Source: Paenibacillus ferrarius | GTDB lineage: Bacteria; Bacillota; Bacilli; Paenibacillales; NBRC-103111 | Assembly (NCBI RefSeq): GCF_002027705.1 | Contig: NZ_MBTG01000005.1 | Span: 181,146-245,145, forward strand | Length of the DNA stretch: 64,000 nt | Direction: 5' to 3' | Shown here: one piece after another, positions 37,716 through 46,612 of the stretch | Position numbering within the stretch: position 1 is the stretch's first letter | Layout of the letters: each line of letters begins with the position of its first letter | Program-made: the position numbers and the translations under genes | Notes under the pieces: model-generated | What the model saw: only the letters and a program-made list of their open reading frames with translations | Databases searched by the model: none | What the model was told of the DNA's origin: nothing

Positions 37716-38771
37716 TCACCTCAATTGCGCTGGGGTATTTCCGGTCATTTTTTTGAATATCCGATGAAAATAGTTTAAATCCGAATACCCTACTGCTTCC
37801 GCTGCACTTTTGATGGAGACAGAGGGGTCCTGCAGCAGCAGCTTCGCTTTTTCCATACGTTTGAAAATGATATAGTCCATTACGGTCGAGCCCGTCTCTT
37901 GTTTAAACGTCCTGGAAAGATGTTCTTTGCTGATAAAAAATCGGTTTGCGATGGATTCCAGCGTAATCGGCTCCGCAAAAGAGCGTTCTATAAATTGTCT
38001 GATGTCCTCAATGTCAATCCTACTTTTGCTTTTCCTCCTAAGAATGAGCTCCTCCAATACGGCCGCATATGCGCTTGATAATACCTCAATCCATTGCATA
38101 ATTGGCGTATTGTCTGTCACGAAAAAGGCCCCCGTATGAATGGGCAGCATAAAAGTGATATCCGCACCTGCCATAGACGCTTGCTCTTCCAGCAATAACA
38201 TAAACTGTTTATACAACGAATTGTTGATCCCCGGCTGCAATGCCCCTTGCTCTTCCAATTGGCGGCCTAATTCCAAGAAGCGTCCCTGTATGTCCTCAAG
38301 ATGAAGCTCCTGAAACGTTCGCGCAATGATCTGTTTATACGTCGTAATGACTTTCAGTATTTCCTTATCCAAGGGTTGCACGGCATGCAGCCCACGGGAA
38401 ATTCGCAATTCGCGAATTGCCTTCTCCAAGCCTTGATTCAGTTCCTCCGGATTAATCGGCTTTAATATGTATTCATCGACCCTAGACAGGATGGCTTGCT
38501 TCGTATAAGAGAAATCTTCATAACCGCTCACGACAATCTTCCGAACAAAAGGGTAGTCTTCCGTTAATTTTTGCAATAGCTCAATCCCGCCCATGCCTCG
38601 CATTTTCATATCGGTAATGACAATTTCCGGCAAGATGTCTTGAATGATGTTCAGACCTTTCAACCCATCTTCCGCTTCCTCAATCTGAGTAATTCCGAAA
38701 CGTGTCCAATCCCCCAATCGCCGAATACTGTCCCTCGTCCAAAATTCATCATCAATAATGACAACTTTCAT
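37716..38771 (-). CDS. YesN-type response regulator (receiver plus AraC HTH)
   Basis: The product is 351 aa. The N-terminal receiver has the acidic pair Asp7/Asp8, phospho-acceptor Asp54 (VITDMKM) and the Ser and Lys switch residues in KIVVSGYEDF and ILKPINPEEL. A linker leads to two AraC helix-turn-helix motifs in the last 100 residues (IKSAAEAVGYSDLNYFHRIF). The start overlaps the kinase stop by one base (TGATG), a mark of translational coupling. It is most likely phosphorylated by the adjoining kinase and acts on the sugar-binding lipoprotein and beta-helix genes downstream. Confidence 0.94.
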   Translation of the reverse strand: MKVVIIDDEFWTRDSIRRLGDWTRFGITQIEEAEDGLKGLNIIQDILPEIVITDMKMRGMGGIELLQKLTEDYPFVRKIVVSGYEDFSYTKQAILSRVDEYILKPINPEELNQGLEKAIRELRISRGLHAVQPLDKEILKVITTYKQIIARTFQELHLEDIQGRFLELGRQLEEQGALQPGINNSLYKQFMLLLEEQASMAGADITFMLPIHTGAFFVTDNTPIMQWIEVLSSAYAAVLEELILRRKSKSRIDIEDIRQFIERSFAEPITLESIANRFFISKEHLSRTFKQETGSTVMDYIIFKRMEKAKLLLQDPSVSIKSAAEAVGYSDLNYFHRIFKKMTGNTPAQLR

Positions 38772-40576
38772 CAGGCATTCCCCTCTCCTTGCGAAAATTC
38801 TTCCGGAATAACAACTTTGATGATGGTTCCAACTCCTAATGAACTCGTCAGGAAGAGGCCATATGCATCACCGAAAAAAAGCTTAATTCGCGCATGAACA
38901 TTGGTTAATCCCAAGCTTCCTCCTAAGCCTCGATCCTCTGACTCCCGGTCCAAATGCTGACGCAGCTCTTCTAATCTCATGACGTCCATCCCCACGCCGT
39001 TGTCTTCGATGCTGATCTCAACCTCGTCCATGATTTTATGCGCTCGAACCGTGATCGACCACCGCCCCATCTTCCCTTCAAGACCGTGGACGAAACAATT
39101 TTCAACAATAGGCTGCAGCGAGAATTTCGGTATGGGACACAAACGGCAATCATCATCAATATCCATATGAAGGTGCAAAATGTCTTGAAAACGTAGTTTC
39201 TGAATTTGCAAATAGTTGGCTACATGCTCCATTTCATCCGCAACCGTGACAAGGTCCGACTTCATTTTGATCGTATATCGAAATAAATCGCTGATCGCCC
39301 GTACATGTTCATAAATTTCAGGGACATGGCGAGAAAGCGCAATTCCGCCAATCGACTGCAGGGCATTGTATAGAAAATGCGGATTAATTTGCGCCTGCAT
39401 CGCTTTCAATTGAGCCGTCCGTTTCTCGATCTTGCTTTTATATTCAATCTGGATCAGTTCCTTAATCCTCAGCAGCATAGAATTAAATCGTTTTTCCAAC
39501 GTCCCGATTTCATCGCTGCGCAGTTCGCTGACGCCCACATCGAAATTTTGGAATTCAACGGCTTTCATAGAATGCGTCAACCTTATAATCGGCTTTGTCG
39601 TAAAATAAGCGGTCATGATCGATACGACGATAGCCAGTAAGCTGAAAATAATTGCCGTAATAAAACTAAATCGCAGCGTAGAAGAAGCGCTGTTGGTCAC
39701 ATAACGGATTGGAATAAATTTAATAATCCAGAGCTGATCGTTCGCCACGGGCTGATAAAATAGAAATCCTTGTTTCAACTGAATATAACCAGGTTCGACC
39801 ATGTCCGCTGCGAAGCCCCCCAGCAAATCTGGGTCTAGCGCTGCTACTTCCGTATTGGTGTAAGGATTATACAATATATCCCCTTGATTGTTTAAAATAA
39901 GAACTTGGCTGTCCGCCTCGGAATGAATCATATCAAACACACTGTTCATTAACTTCCATCTAACATCCAGTGATACGCCGCCAAGCACCTCCCGATTGTC
40001 AAATCGATTCATACTGTGAACTAGCGTAAAATAATTGGGCGTGGCGTGCATAATCCGGTTCACACCTTGAGATGTCCGGTCCATCGTCTCCCAATCGCCA
40101 AAAGGGGCTTCCAACTGTTCCGTCGTTCGAACAGCATCATTATCAACGATAAACAAGCGATGCTGAGCCTTTACATACAACGTGATTCGCACGATATTGC
40201 TGTTATTGGCAATGTACAACGACCTCATTTTCTCATTGATATAGAAATCTGCTTTCTCTGGACTGTCTCTGCTGCTATCTGCTCCACCGTTGGCATTGGG
40301 GAACAAGTTGTTATCCATCAGTAGAGAATAGGTCACTGTCTGCAGCTGATCAAATTTCTCATTAAAATATTTCGCTGCCCATTCCATTCTGGATTCGTTG
40401 GAGCGTATAATCTCCATACTTAACGATTGTTTTGTCGTTTTGGCAGCAAAGAACGTGACAAGCACTAAAGGCATAACCGCAATCGCAACCATCAGCAACA
40501 TCAGCTTATACCTTAGGCTCTTCTGAAAAGGATGAAACAGCATTCGAATTATTCGGCGAACTGGAAATAAGCCCAT
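38771..40576 (-). CDS. YesM-type membrane sensor histidine kinase
   Basis: The product is 601 aa. Membrane helix at about 25-45, extracytoplasmic Cache sensor about 48-295, second helix about 302-325, and HAMP about 326-378. The His_kinase domain has phospho-acceptor His400 in INPHFLYNALQ, and the ATPase has N-box QPIVENCFVHG and G-box DNGVGMD. This kinase subfamily senses sugars in Firmicutes. It starts behind AAGGAGGAG and is the first gene of a kinase-regulator operon on the minus strand. Confidence 0.94.
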   Translation of the reverse strand: MGLFPVRRIIRMLFHPFQKSLRYKLMLLMVAIAVMPLVLVTFFAAKTTKQSLSMEIIRSNESRMEWAAKYFNEKFDQLQTVTYSLLMDNNLFPNANGGADSSRDSPEKADFYINEKMRSLYIANNSNIVRITLYVKAQHRLFIVDNDAVRTTEQLEAPFGDWETMDRTSQGVNRIMHATPNYFTLVHSMNRFDNREVLGGVSLDVRWKLMNSVFDMIHSEADSQVLILNNQGDILYNPYTNTEVAALDPDLLGGFAADMVEPGYIQLKQGFLFYQPVANDQLWIIKFIPIRYVTNSASSTLRFSFITAIIFSLLAIVVSIMTAYFTTKPIIRLTHSMKAVEFQNFDVGVSELRSDEIGTLEKRFNSMLLRIKELIQIEYKSKIEKRTAQLKAMQAQINPHFLYNALQSIGGIALSRHVPEIYEHVRAISDLFRYTIKMKSDLVTVADEMEHVANYLQIQKLRFQDILHLHMDIDDDCRLCPIPKFSLQPIVENCFVHGLEGKMGRWSITVRAHKIMDEVEISIEDNGVGMDVMRLEELRQHLDRESEDRGLGGSLGLTNVHARIKLFFGDAYGLFLTSSLGVGTIIKVVIPEEFSQGEGNA

Positions 40577-40702
40577 AGATCTCCTCCTTCTTTGCTAGGT
40601 ATGGACTTCAGGAATAGTCCGATAGATTACTAATTTTACAGTTATTTCTAATAAAACGAAATAGGACTTATTTGCGATTGCGCTGCTAAACTAGCCGTGT
40701 AA

Positions 40703-40735
40703 TAAAAAAACACGAAAGCAATTAGCTTCGTGTTT
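40703..40735 (-). terminator. Rho-independent terminator after the 40762-42258 lipoprotein gene
   Basis: On the minus strand AAACACGAAGC pairs with GC(T)TTCGTGTTT with one bulged base, followed by seven T. It separates the lipoprotein gene from the kinase gene. Confidence 0.8.
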
Positions 40736-40761
40736 GACTTTTTATATCTCGCAAGGTTTCG

Positions 40762-42258
40762 TCATCCTAATTTATACGGCGTAAAGACATAGATCCAACT
40801 GCCATCCTTGCTTCCGCCAATGAAGTCATGATTGCCTGGAGGGAGATTTAAGATGGTTCGTGATTTGTTTTCGTCTACGTTATAAAGCTCTAGTGTTTGA
40901 GACGCATGGGGACTCGTGCTGATCTCTTTGGTGTAAGCAATGTTATGAGTTCCTTTCAGCCAAAGCAATGGGGAAATCCGGTCCGGGAGTTGAATCTTCT
41001 CACTGCCGCGGTACATTCCACCATTATAATAATATCGGTAAGCACTATCGTCACTTGCTAGAAAACCGCTCCATGCCTGGTCCGCAACAGGAGGCTTCCA
41101 TTGTTCAAACTTCCCTGTCTGCCATTCGTAACGATATTCCGTAATGCCCAAATTCTGATCGTTATACATATATGTGAATACAGAAGCACCGTCATCTTGG
41201 AAGTCTACAGGGATTTTGGCAGAAGAGACCTGACTTTCAAGTACTCTGCCAATAAGAATCTTCGACATTGTTACTGCTTTCTTGGAAACAAGATCATAGA
41301 TAACGAAATCCAAATTATCTTCTTGTGTCTCTTTGCCTATGGCAAGAAGCACATGTTTCCGGTCATGGCTCAATTTTGCTCCATGCACATAACCGTCGAT
41401 ATGAATTCGATATGCCGAAGAACTTAGCGGAACCGTCTCATCCGTCTTGGGTTGCTCATAAAAAAAACCTCGAGTGTCTATCGTAAAATTACCCTGCCCC
41501 TTATATTGAGTCATAAGCGGTACAGGATAAGTCGTCATTGTATCTAGCATGACATCATAGACAGAGTATAACTTCGGCAACGTCTTATCACATTCACAAT
41601 ATTCAAGAAATTGGGAAGCAAGCATATATTCGGAATCCGCAAGAGCTTGTAAATGAAATGGTTCGGACAACGAACTGAGCTTCTCCACACGGCCGTCTTC
41701 TGCCGAAACTCGCCAGAGTTGGCTCGGTTTCCAGACGAGTGATCGGAAAATTGGAGCATCTCTTAGCACCTGCCCCGTATTCGTTAATGCTCCATTCACA
41801 TCGAGGCTATAGCCGCGTGACGGATAGTCACTCTTTTTGATGCTTTGCGTTGAAACAGTAAGGTATACTTCCTTATCTGTTTGCCATTCGAAACGAAGTT
41901 CAGGTTTTGCAGGCAGCGGTTCCCCTGCAGTCTCTAGCCTTAGCAGTGCTTCTTCAACTGTTAGGCGGTTCATGTTCTCACGGAATACGATTGCGTATTT
42001 CTGTGGGGAGTCGGCGACCCCTGTCATGACAGGCGCCTTGAGAAAACCTCTGGGTTCCAGCGTAATTTGAACAGCATGGACTCCGTCCTCTACATAGGTA
42101 GGCGGTTCACTGTGCAAAGAGGTTGGTGACGCAGTAGGTTGCGGCTGTACAGAGTTCCCTGCACTATACTGTTCGGGCAAAGGCTTTGCCTCCCTCTCAC
42201 ACCCCATCATGAACGTTAGAAACACGCTTGCGACAATAAACAACTTCCATCGTTTCAT
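40762..42258 (-). CDS. Lipoprotein with probable SbsA-like Ig and beta-propeller regions, function unknown
   Basis: The product is 498 aa with a lipoprotein signal (lipobox TFMMGC, Cys19). A low-complexity Pro/Thr/Ser stretch runs to about residue 55. A SbsA Ig-like region follows (about 65-175), with a motif like YAIVFRENMNRLTVEEAL. After it come about six blades of a WD/TolB-like beta-propeller (about 180-498), with repeats such as AKLSHDRKHVLLAIG and GFLASDDSAYRYY. The start has AAGGGGAT at good spacing. It is transcribed on its own, with a terminator. I do not recognise a defined role; it probably acts at the cell surface. Confidence 0.8.
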   Translation of the reverse strand: MKRWKLFIVASVFLTFMMGCEREAKPLPEQYSAGNSVQPQPTASPTSLHSEPPTYVEDGVHAVQITLEPRGFLKAPVMTGVADSPQKYAIVFRENMNRLTVEEALLRLETAGEPLPAKPELRFEWQTDKEVYLTVSTQSIKKSDYPSRGYSLDVNGALTNTGQVLRDAPIFRSLVWKPSQLWRVSAEDGRVEKLSSLSEPFHLQALADSEYMLASQFLEYCECDKTLPKLYSVYDVMLDTMTTYPVPLMTQYKGQGNFTIDTRGFFYEQPKTDETVPLSSSAYRIHIDGYVHGAKLSHDRKHVLLAIGKETQEDNLDFVIYDLVSKKAVTMSKILIGRVLESQVSSAKIPVDFQDDGASVFTYMYNDQNLGITEYRYEWQTGKFEQWKPPVADQAWSGFLASDDSAYRYYYNGGMYRGSEKIQLPDRISPLLWLKGTHNIAYTKEISTSPHASQTLELYNVDENKSRTILNLPPGNHDFIGGSKDGSWIYVFTPYKLG

Positions 42259-42286
42259 ACACTATCCCCTTCATTCCGCTTAAAGG

Positions 42287-42445
42287 CTATTTTTCGAGTA
42301 TTACGAGAGAATGAACCGTATTAAGTCCGCCACCTCCCATAGAACTTTGACTAACAACTTTCCACCCCTGTGACAACAATTCGTTAAGTTCTTCTAAATT
42401 ATTCCTTTTCTCCGTCAAGTAACTGACAATTATTGCTTTTTGCAT
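42287..42445 (-). CDS. Small DUF4177-like protein
   Basis: The start chosen is ATG 42445, giving 52 aa (MQKAIIVSYLTE...). A helix EELNELLSQGWKVVSQSS followed by a Gly-rich turn and a hydrophobic strand (VHSLVILEK) resembles the DUF4177 family of small proteins. GGGAG is about 13 bases upstream, a rather long spacing. The frame extends upstream to 42556 without a better start. It lies 28 bp before the lipoprotein gene on the same strand, so they may be co-transcribed. No function is known to me. Confidence 0.6.
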   Translation of the reverse strand: MQKAIIVSYLTEKRNNLEELNELLSQGWKVVSQSSMGGGGLNTVHSLVILEK

Positions 42446-42569
42446 AGAATATACACAACTCCCTTTAATCAATCTTACTAACAAATAATCCCATAAAATC
42501 AGACGTTGTAAATGCATGTATAGTTGCGCATAATCCATGCAACTCAAAAAATTCAAATATTAAAACTTG

Positions 42570-43199
42570 CTGCATGTTATAGAAACATGAAGCATTTAGA
42601 TCAATAGCTTTAGGAGATGGCGTATTTGTTGGAGTAGCATCAGAAGAAATCGCATCATCGCTAGACGGAGAAACATGGACCTATCATTTGACAGACTCTA
42701 AAGAAAAAACTCGAATGCTTAATGGTATCACTTACGGAAATGGGCGTTTTGTTGCTGTAGGTTCTGGAGGATTAGATGGAGTTTGCGTTCAACGGATGGA
42801 TTAATATGGGAAAAGCATCATAGTTATAGTCATTGGAGTGTTTGCTATGGCGATGGATTGTTCGTCGCGGTAGGTCCCTACGAAGCATCCTTTTCGTCAG
42901 ATGGGATCTCTTGGACCAGAGTTACGATTCCTGAAAAATCTGGCGGAGGTTACCTCAGTACAGTCGCGTACGGTAATGGTCAATTTATCGCAGCAGGGGG
43001 AAGAGATGATTTATGTGATATAACATATGCACACGGTCAATTCTTTCTTGCTGGCATGCGATCATTCATATACTCCGAAGACGGACACGCATGGGATAGA
43101 AAATTGCTACCGCCGGACCTAAGTCTAAGCGCTATTGCTTACGGCAACAACGAACTGGTTGCTTCAAGCTCCCACTCTAGAATTTTATTACCCCGATAG
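42570..43199 (+). pseudogene. Frameshifted, truncated repeat protein (WD/Kelch-like propeller)
   Basis: Plus-strand DNA encodes a run of a repeat of about 40 residues with pattern I-Y-G-N-G-F-V-A-V-G...S-DG-W. The first part (IALGDGVFVGVA to GITYGNGRFVAVGSGG) ends in another frame near 42770-42785. The rest (STDGLIWEKHH onward to SRILLPR) continues in frame +3 to 43199. The N terminus is missing, with a TAG just upstream. There is also an apparent internal shortening near GGRDDLCDITYAHGQF. One frameshift plus a missing start indicates a decayed gene, probably of an extracellular propeller protein. Confidence 0.75.
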
Positions 43200-43291
43200 C
43201 CCCATGATTGCTGGAAATTCACCATGCACAATGTTCAGGGAGACATCGTCCAACGTCCGAATGATCTCCCTGTCCATTTGATTAAACCTTA

Positions 43292-44770
43292 CTACAGTTC
43301 AATGGTTTTTGTTGCAACATTTTCACAAAATTCCCTATCATGCTCGACAAAAAGAATGGTTGGCGAGTATTCAAGCAGCAACTCTTCAATCTGCATCCGG
43401 GAAATAATATCAATAAAATTAAGCGGCTCATCCCAAATGTGCAAATGAACATGCTCACTAAGACTTTTTGCAATCAATACTTTTTTCTTTTGTCCTCCAC
43501 TAAATGAGGCAATATCCTTTTCAAATTGACTTCTGGAAAAATCAAGTTTTCTTAATATCGATTTAAACAGACTTTCATCAATCCCGCAGTCTGCCGCATA
43601 GTCAGATAAATTGCCTTGAAGATGGGATGTGTCCTGCGAGACGTAGGAGATTCTCAACTGGCTGTCTTTCCTGAAGGTGCCTGTATAGTTCATATCCTCA
43701 CCACAAATAAGTTTGATGATGCTTGATTTTCCTGAGCCGTTTTTACCAGAAAGAGCAATTCGCTCACCTTGTTCAATCGTAAAACTCACATCTGCACAAA
43801 CGATCTTCTCACCGTAAGAAATAGAAACACGATCCAGTTCCACAAGTTGGTTTTTGTGAAAAGCAAGCTGTGAAATCTCTAAGCTCTCTGAGCTCTCGAT
43901 ATTTTTTAGAAGTTTAGACTTTTCATGAATAGCAGAATGCTGTCTTTGTTCAATCGCTTTAGAGCGTTTCATCATTTTAGCAGCTTTGTGGCCAATATAT
44001 CCTTTGTCTACCTTAGAACCGGAATTTCTTGTTCCGTTTTTTGTTTTTTCCACTTCGTGTGACCAGTTGCCCGTCCGCTTAGCCGAATTTGACAACCGAT
44101 TAATGTCTTTTCGAAGTTTTTCGTTCTCGGCAAGCTCAAAGTTATCTTGTCTTGTTTTATTTTCCCACCAACTTGAAAAATTTCCTTTTTGTATTTCGAT
44201 GTTGGTCTTATTGATAGAAAGGATGTGATCGACACAGTTATCAAGAAAAGATCTGTCGTGAGATACCAGAATAAATCCGCTTTTGGACTTGAGATAATCA
44301 CTGACCAGTTTTCTTGCATGCATGTCAAGATGATTGGTTGGTTCATCAATTAACAGAAAACTATTTTCCTTAATAAATAAAGTAGCCAGTAAAACTTTCG
44401 TTTGCTCTCCGTTAGACAAGGAATCAAATGGCCGATACAAAACATCCTCAGAAACCTTTAATAACGAAAGCTCACGCATTAACTGCCAGTGAACATAGTC
44501 TGGAAAAATGTCGTTGATGACATCAAGCGTGTTATTTTGTTTGTTTTCTACAGGGAAAGGGAAGTATTCAAAACTGACATTCGCAGATATAGTTCCACTG
44601 TACTCATATTTACCAAGCAATAAATTGAGAAATGTTGTCTTGCCTCTACCGTTTCTTCCTGTAAACCCCAGCTTCCAATCGGAATCGATTTGGAAATTAA
44701 CATGTTCAAAAATATTATCATACGTTCCTTCATAGGCAAACGTCAGGTTTGTTACATTTATTAATGACAT
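43292..44770 (-). CDS. ABC-F ribosomal protection protein, Lsa/Vga-like antibiotic resistance type
   Basis: The product is 492 aa: a soluble protein with two ATPase domains and no membrane segment. Domain 1 has Walker A GRNGRGKTT (38-46), signature LSNGEQ (118-123) and DEPTNHLD (142-149). Domain 2 has GKNGSGKSS (342-350), signature FSGGQ (423-427) and DEPLNFID (447-454). The linker (about 190-305) that reaches the ribosomal exit site is long and charged, as in Lsa-type proteins. These remove lincosamide, streptogramin A or pleuromutilin antibiotics from the ribosome. The start has AGGAGG nine bases before the ATG. The attenuator leader upstream supports an inducible resistance role. Which drug class it protects against cannot be read from sequence. 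Confidence 0.9.
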   Translation of the reverse strand: MSLINVTNLTFAYEGTYDNIFEHVNFQIDSDWKLGFTGRNGRGKTTFLNLLLGKYEYSGTISANVSFEYFPFPVENKQNNTLDVINDIFPDYVHWQLMRELSLLKVSEDVLYRPFDSLSNGEQTKVLLATLFIKENSFLLIDEPTNHLDMHARKLVSDYLKSKSGFILVSHDRSFLDNCVDHILSINKTNIEIQKGNFSSWWENKTRQDNFELAENEKLRKDINRLSNSAKRTGNWSHEVEKTKNGTRNSGSKVDKGYIGHKAAKMMKRSKAIEQRQHSAIHEKSKLLKNIESSESLEISQLAFHKNQLVELDRVSISYGEKIVCADVSFTIEQGERIALSGKNGSGKSSIIKLICGEDMNYTGTFRKDSQLRISYVSQDTSHLQGNLSDYAADCGIDESLFKSILRKLDFSRSQFEKDIASFSGGQKKKVLIAKSLSEHVHLHIWDEPLNFIDIISRMQIEELLLEYSPTILFVEHDREFCENVATKTIEL

Positions 44771-44788
44771 AACATTATCCTCCTGTAT

Positions 44789-44829
44789 GAAAAAAATAAA
44801 AGCTACAAGAAAGTTACATTCTTGTAGCT
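44789..44829 (-). terminator. Attenuator terminator in the ABC-F leader
   Basis: A perfect stem, AGCTACAAGA (44801-44810) with TCTTGTAGCT (44820-44829), has a loop of eight or nine bases. On the minus strand it is followed by TTTATTTTTTT, immediately before the ribosome binding site of the ABC-F gene. Placed there it would block expression unless disrupted. Confidence 0.9.
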
Positions 44830-44974
44830 CAAATAAACACAGTTAATCAACCCCTGCACGGAGTTAAATAAAGATATCGTTTGAGTGAAAGATAATGTAA
44901 CTTTCTTGCATACAAAATAAAACATGCGAAAATATCGCTTTTACTGTTTTATCGTTAGCAAGAAATCCTACATT
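44803..44974 (-). promoter_or_regulatory. ABC-F attenuation leader with alternative pairings and start-stop uORF
   Basis: Minus-strand element 2 (44894-44908) is perfectly complementary over 15 bases to element 3 inside the terminator (44806-44820), so it can form an antiterminator. Element 1 (44959-44974) can pair with element 2 through CAAGAAA and TACATT, with an internal loop, releasing the terminator. Element 1 contains ATG-TAG (44973-44968) behind a GGAG at 44988-44985, which could be a one-codon uORF. A stalled ribosome there would mask element 1 and allow antitermination. A longer 40-codon frame (44925-44803) also exists but has no ribosome site. Confidence 0.8.
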
Positions 44975-45006
44975 ATTCTTTCAACTCCAGTCATTAATTT
45001 ATGAGC

Positions 45007-45035
45007 ATTATATCATCCTAATAATTAATTATCAA
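45007..45035 (-). promoter_or_regulatory. Sigma-A promoter of ABC-F leader
   Basis: TTGATA (45035-45030) and TATAAT (45012-45007) on the minus strand are separated by exactly 17 bases. Initiation near 45000 would give a leader of about 230 bases before the ATG. Confidence 0.88.
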
Positions 45036-45066
45036 GAATGCACAGCGCATTTTTCCAATTTCCAAG

Positions 45067-46080
45067 CTAATCCGCCTCTTTCAGCTCCGCCAATTTCATG
45101 AAATTATCTGCCGCGAGGCGGATAGCCAGGACGCTGCCCGTATTGAGAGAATTATCGAACAGGAGGACATGATTGTTCTTCACGGCTTTCAATCCGTTCC
45201 ACACAGCCGAGCCTTGCTTTTCCCGAATTGCCTCTTTGGCCACGTCAAGCGTGTGCTGAATAATTATGTAATCAGGATTCATCTCCGACAAAGCCTCCAG
45301 AGAAAGAATGGCGCTATCTTCGGGATATCGATCGGGTTTCATCAGCCCAAAGCCCGTCGTTTCGTTATAGTACGTCGTGTTTTTTATCCCCTGAGCGGTA
45401 AAATTAGATTTACTATCCACTCTCAGCAAGGCGAAGTTTTTATTTTTCAGGCTGCCCAATCGATCTTTGGTTTGCTTAATAATTTCTTGAGTTTCCTTGA
45501 TCAACTGCTCTGCCTTGTCCTCTTTGCCGATAATTCGGGCGCAAATCATTGTCGCATTTTCCCATTTATCGCTGTAGTCGATTTGGATGACAGGCGCGAT
45601 TCTGCTTAACTTATCATAATTCGTCTCATCGATATGGCCCTTAAAGGTAACAATCACATCCGGCATGGCATCGATAATCGCTTCCATATTCAAGTCTTTC
45701 CCAGCGCCCAAGTCCACTATCTCCGCTTTTCCGACATAGGGCTGCAGCGTAGCGAACTCCTTCATCGATTTCGCTGCGCTTCCCGAGGCAATCGGAGGTG
45801 TGTCGAGCGCGAAAAAATAATCCAGATACAACGGATGAAGCACCGCTATGCGCTTCGGACGTTCCTTAAGCACCACATTGTGGTTGGTCGCGTCCGTTAT
45901 CGTTCTTGGCCATCCGCCCCCCGCTTCAAGCGCACTTGCTCCCTTCGACTGCTCGCCTTCGCGCACATTTACAGCGTTCGTGGGAGACACATTCCCTACG
46001 GAAGTTCCAGAACCGGAACAACCGGCTAGAGTTCCTATCAGCAGGATAAGCGCAACAATTAGACCAATCCATCTATTCAT
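45067..46080 (-). CDS. Iron-siderophore ABC transporter substrate-binding lipoprotein
   Basis: The product is about 337 aa of the FecB/BtuF type (periplasmic-binding family 8). The start at 46080 gives a lipoprotein signal with lipobox GTLAGC and GGAGGAG six bases upstream. The earlier ATG at 46104 is less likely. The conserved opening RTITDATNHNVVLKERPKRIAVL is split at residue 70-90, and the central helix linker (IIGKEDKAEQLIKETQEI) fits the family. It overlaps the reductase-like ORF by eight bases in the Fur-type operon. No permease or ATPase for the siderophore is adjacent, so these must be elsewhere. Confidence 0.92.
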   Translation of the reverse strand: MNRWIGLIVALILLIGTLAGCSGSGTSVGNVSPTNAVNVREGEQSKGASALEAGGGWPRTITDATNHNVVLKERPKRIAVLHPLYLDYFFALDTPPIASGSAAKSMKEFATLQPYVGKAEIVDLGAGKDLNMEAIIDAMPDVIVTFKGHIDETNYDKLSRIAPVIQIDYSDKWENATMICARIIGKEDKAEQLIKETQEIIKQTKDRLGSLKNKNFALLRVDSKSNFTAQGIKNTTYYNETTGFGLMKPDRYPEDSAILSLEALSEMNPDYIIIQHTLDVAKEAIREKQGSAVWNGLKAVKNNHVLLFDNSLNTGSVLAIRLAADNFMKLAELKEAD

Positions 46081-46537
46081 ATTGCTCTCCTCCGGCATGC
46101 TCACCAGTTTTGACGTACAAGTGTTTCATCAGATCTCGGTTTTTTTGCGCGAAAACGTCATTATGCGAAGATATCATTCCGTGCGGATTGGCCTCCGGCG
46201 AAATATATTGCTTGGCTTTATTTACTGCATTCGCCGCATCTTGGAATGCTCCCGCAATCAAATGCAGCTTCCCTTCATGGTGTAAAATATCACCCGCAGC
46301 ATAAAGCCCAGGCACCGATGTCTCGCTCATGGACGAGCCTGCAATCCAGTGATCCTTCAACTCGATTGCCACCTCGCTGTTGGCCATCAGATCTCTGTCG
46401 CGTTCATAGCCGTGATTGATAATTACCTCGTCCACCTCCAGCTCGAACGTCACTGCATCCTCATTACTCTTGAGAATCACGGTATCAATGGTTTGATGAT
46501 CACCCGCGGAAATCAGTTTCTCGATGGACGTGTGCAT
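46073..46537 (-). pseudogene. C-terminal fragment of a ferredoxin--NADP(+) reductase (YumC-like)
   Basis: The frame encodes 154 residues matching the C-terminal half of the YumC-type reductase. It has the FAD-binding motif VPGLYAAGDILHHEG, then LIAGAFQDAANAVNKAKQYI. The N-terminal GxGxxG FAD motif and the NADPH domain start, which make up about half of the usual 330 aa, are absent. The ORF has its own ribosome site (AAGGAG nine bases from ATG 46537), so it may still be translated. It lies between the flavin monooxygenase and siderophore-protein genes. The missing half suggests deletion; an active partial protein is possible but unlikely. Confidence 0.75.
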
Positions 46538-46612
46538 CTTACTATTCTCCTTGTAGGCTAGGGTAGCTCTTGATTCGAGGTTGCTCTTATTTTTTTGGTA
46601 CCTTGTTGGATG

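Noticed and set aside
44803..44925. 40-codon open frame through the ABC-F leader ending in the terminator stem
   Set aside because: No ribosome binding site precedes its ATG, and the leader pairings explain the sequence without it. It remains only a possible leader peptide.
46073..46537. Intact small oxidoreductase gene
   Set aside because: It holds only the C-terminal half of the YumC-type fold and lacks the N-terminal FAD motif, so it is treated as a fragment despite its ribosome site.
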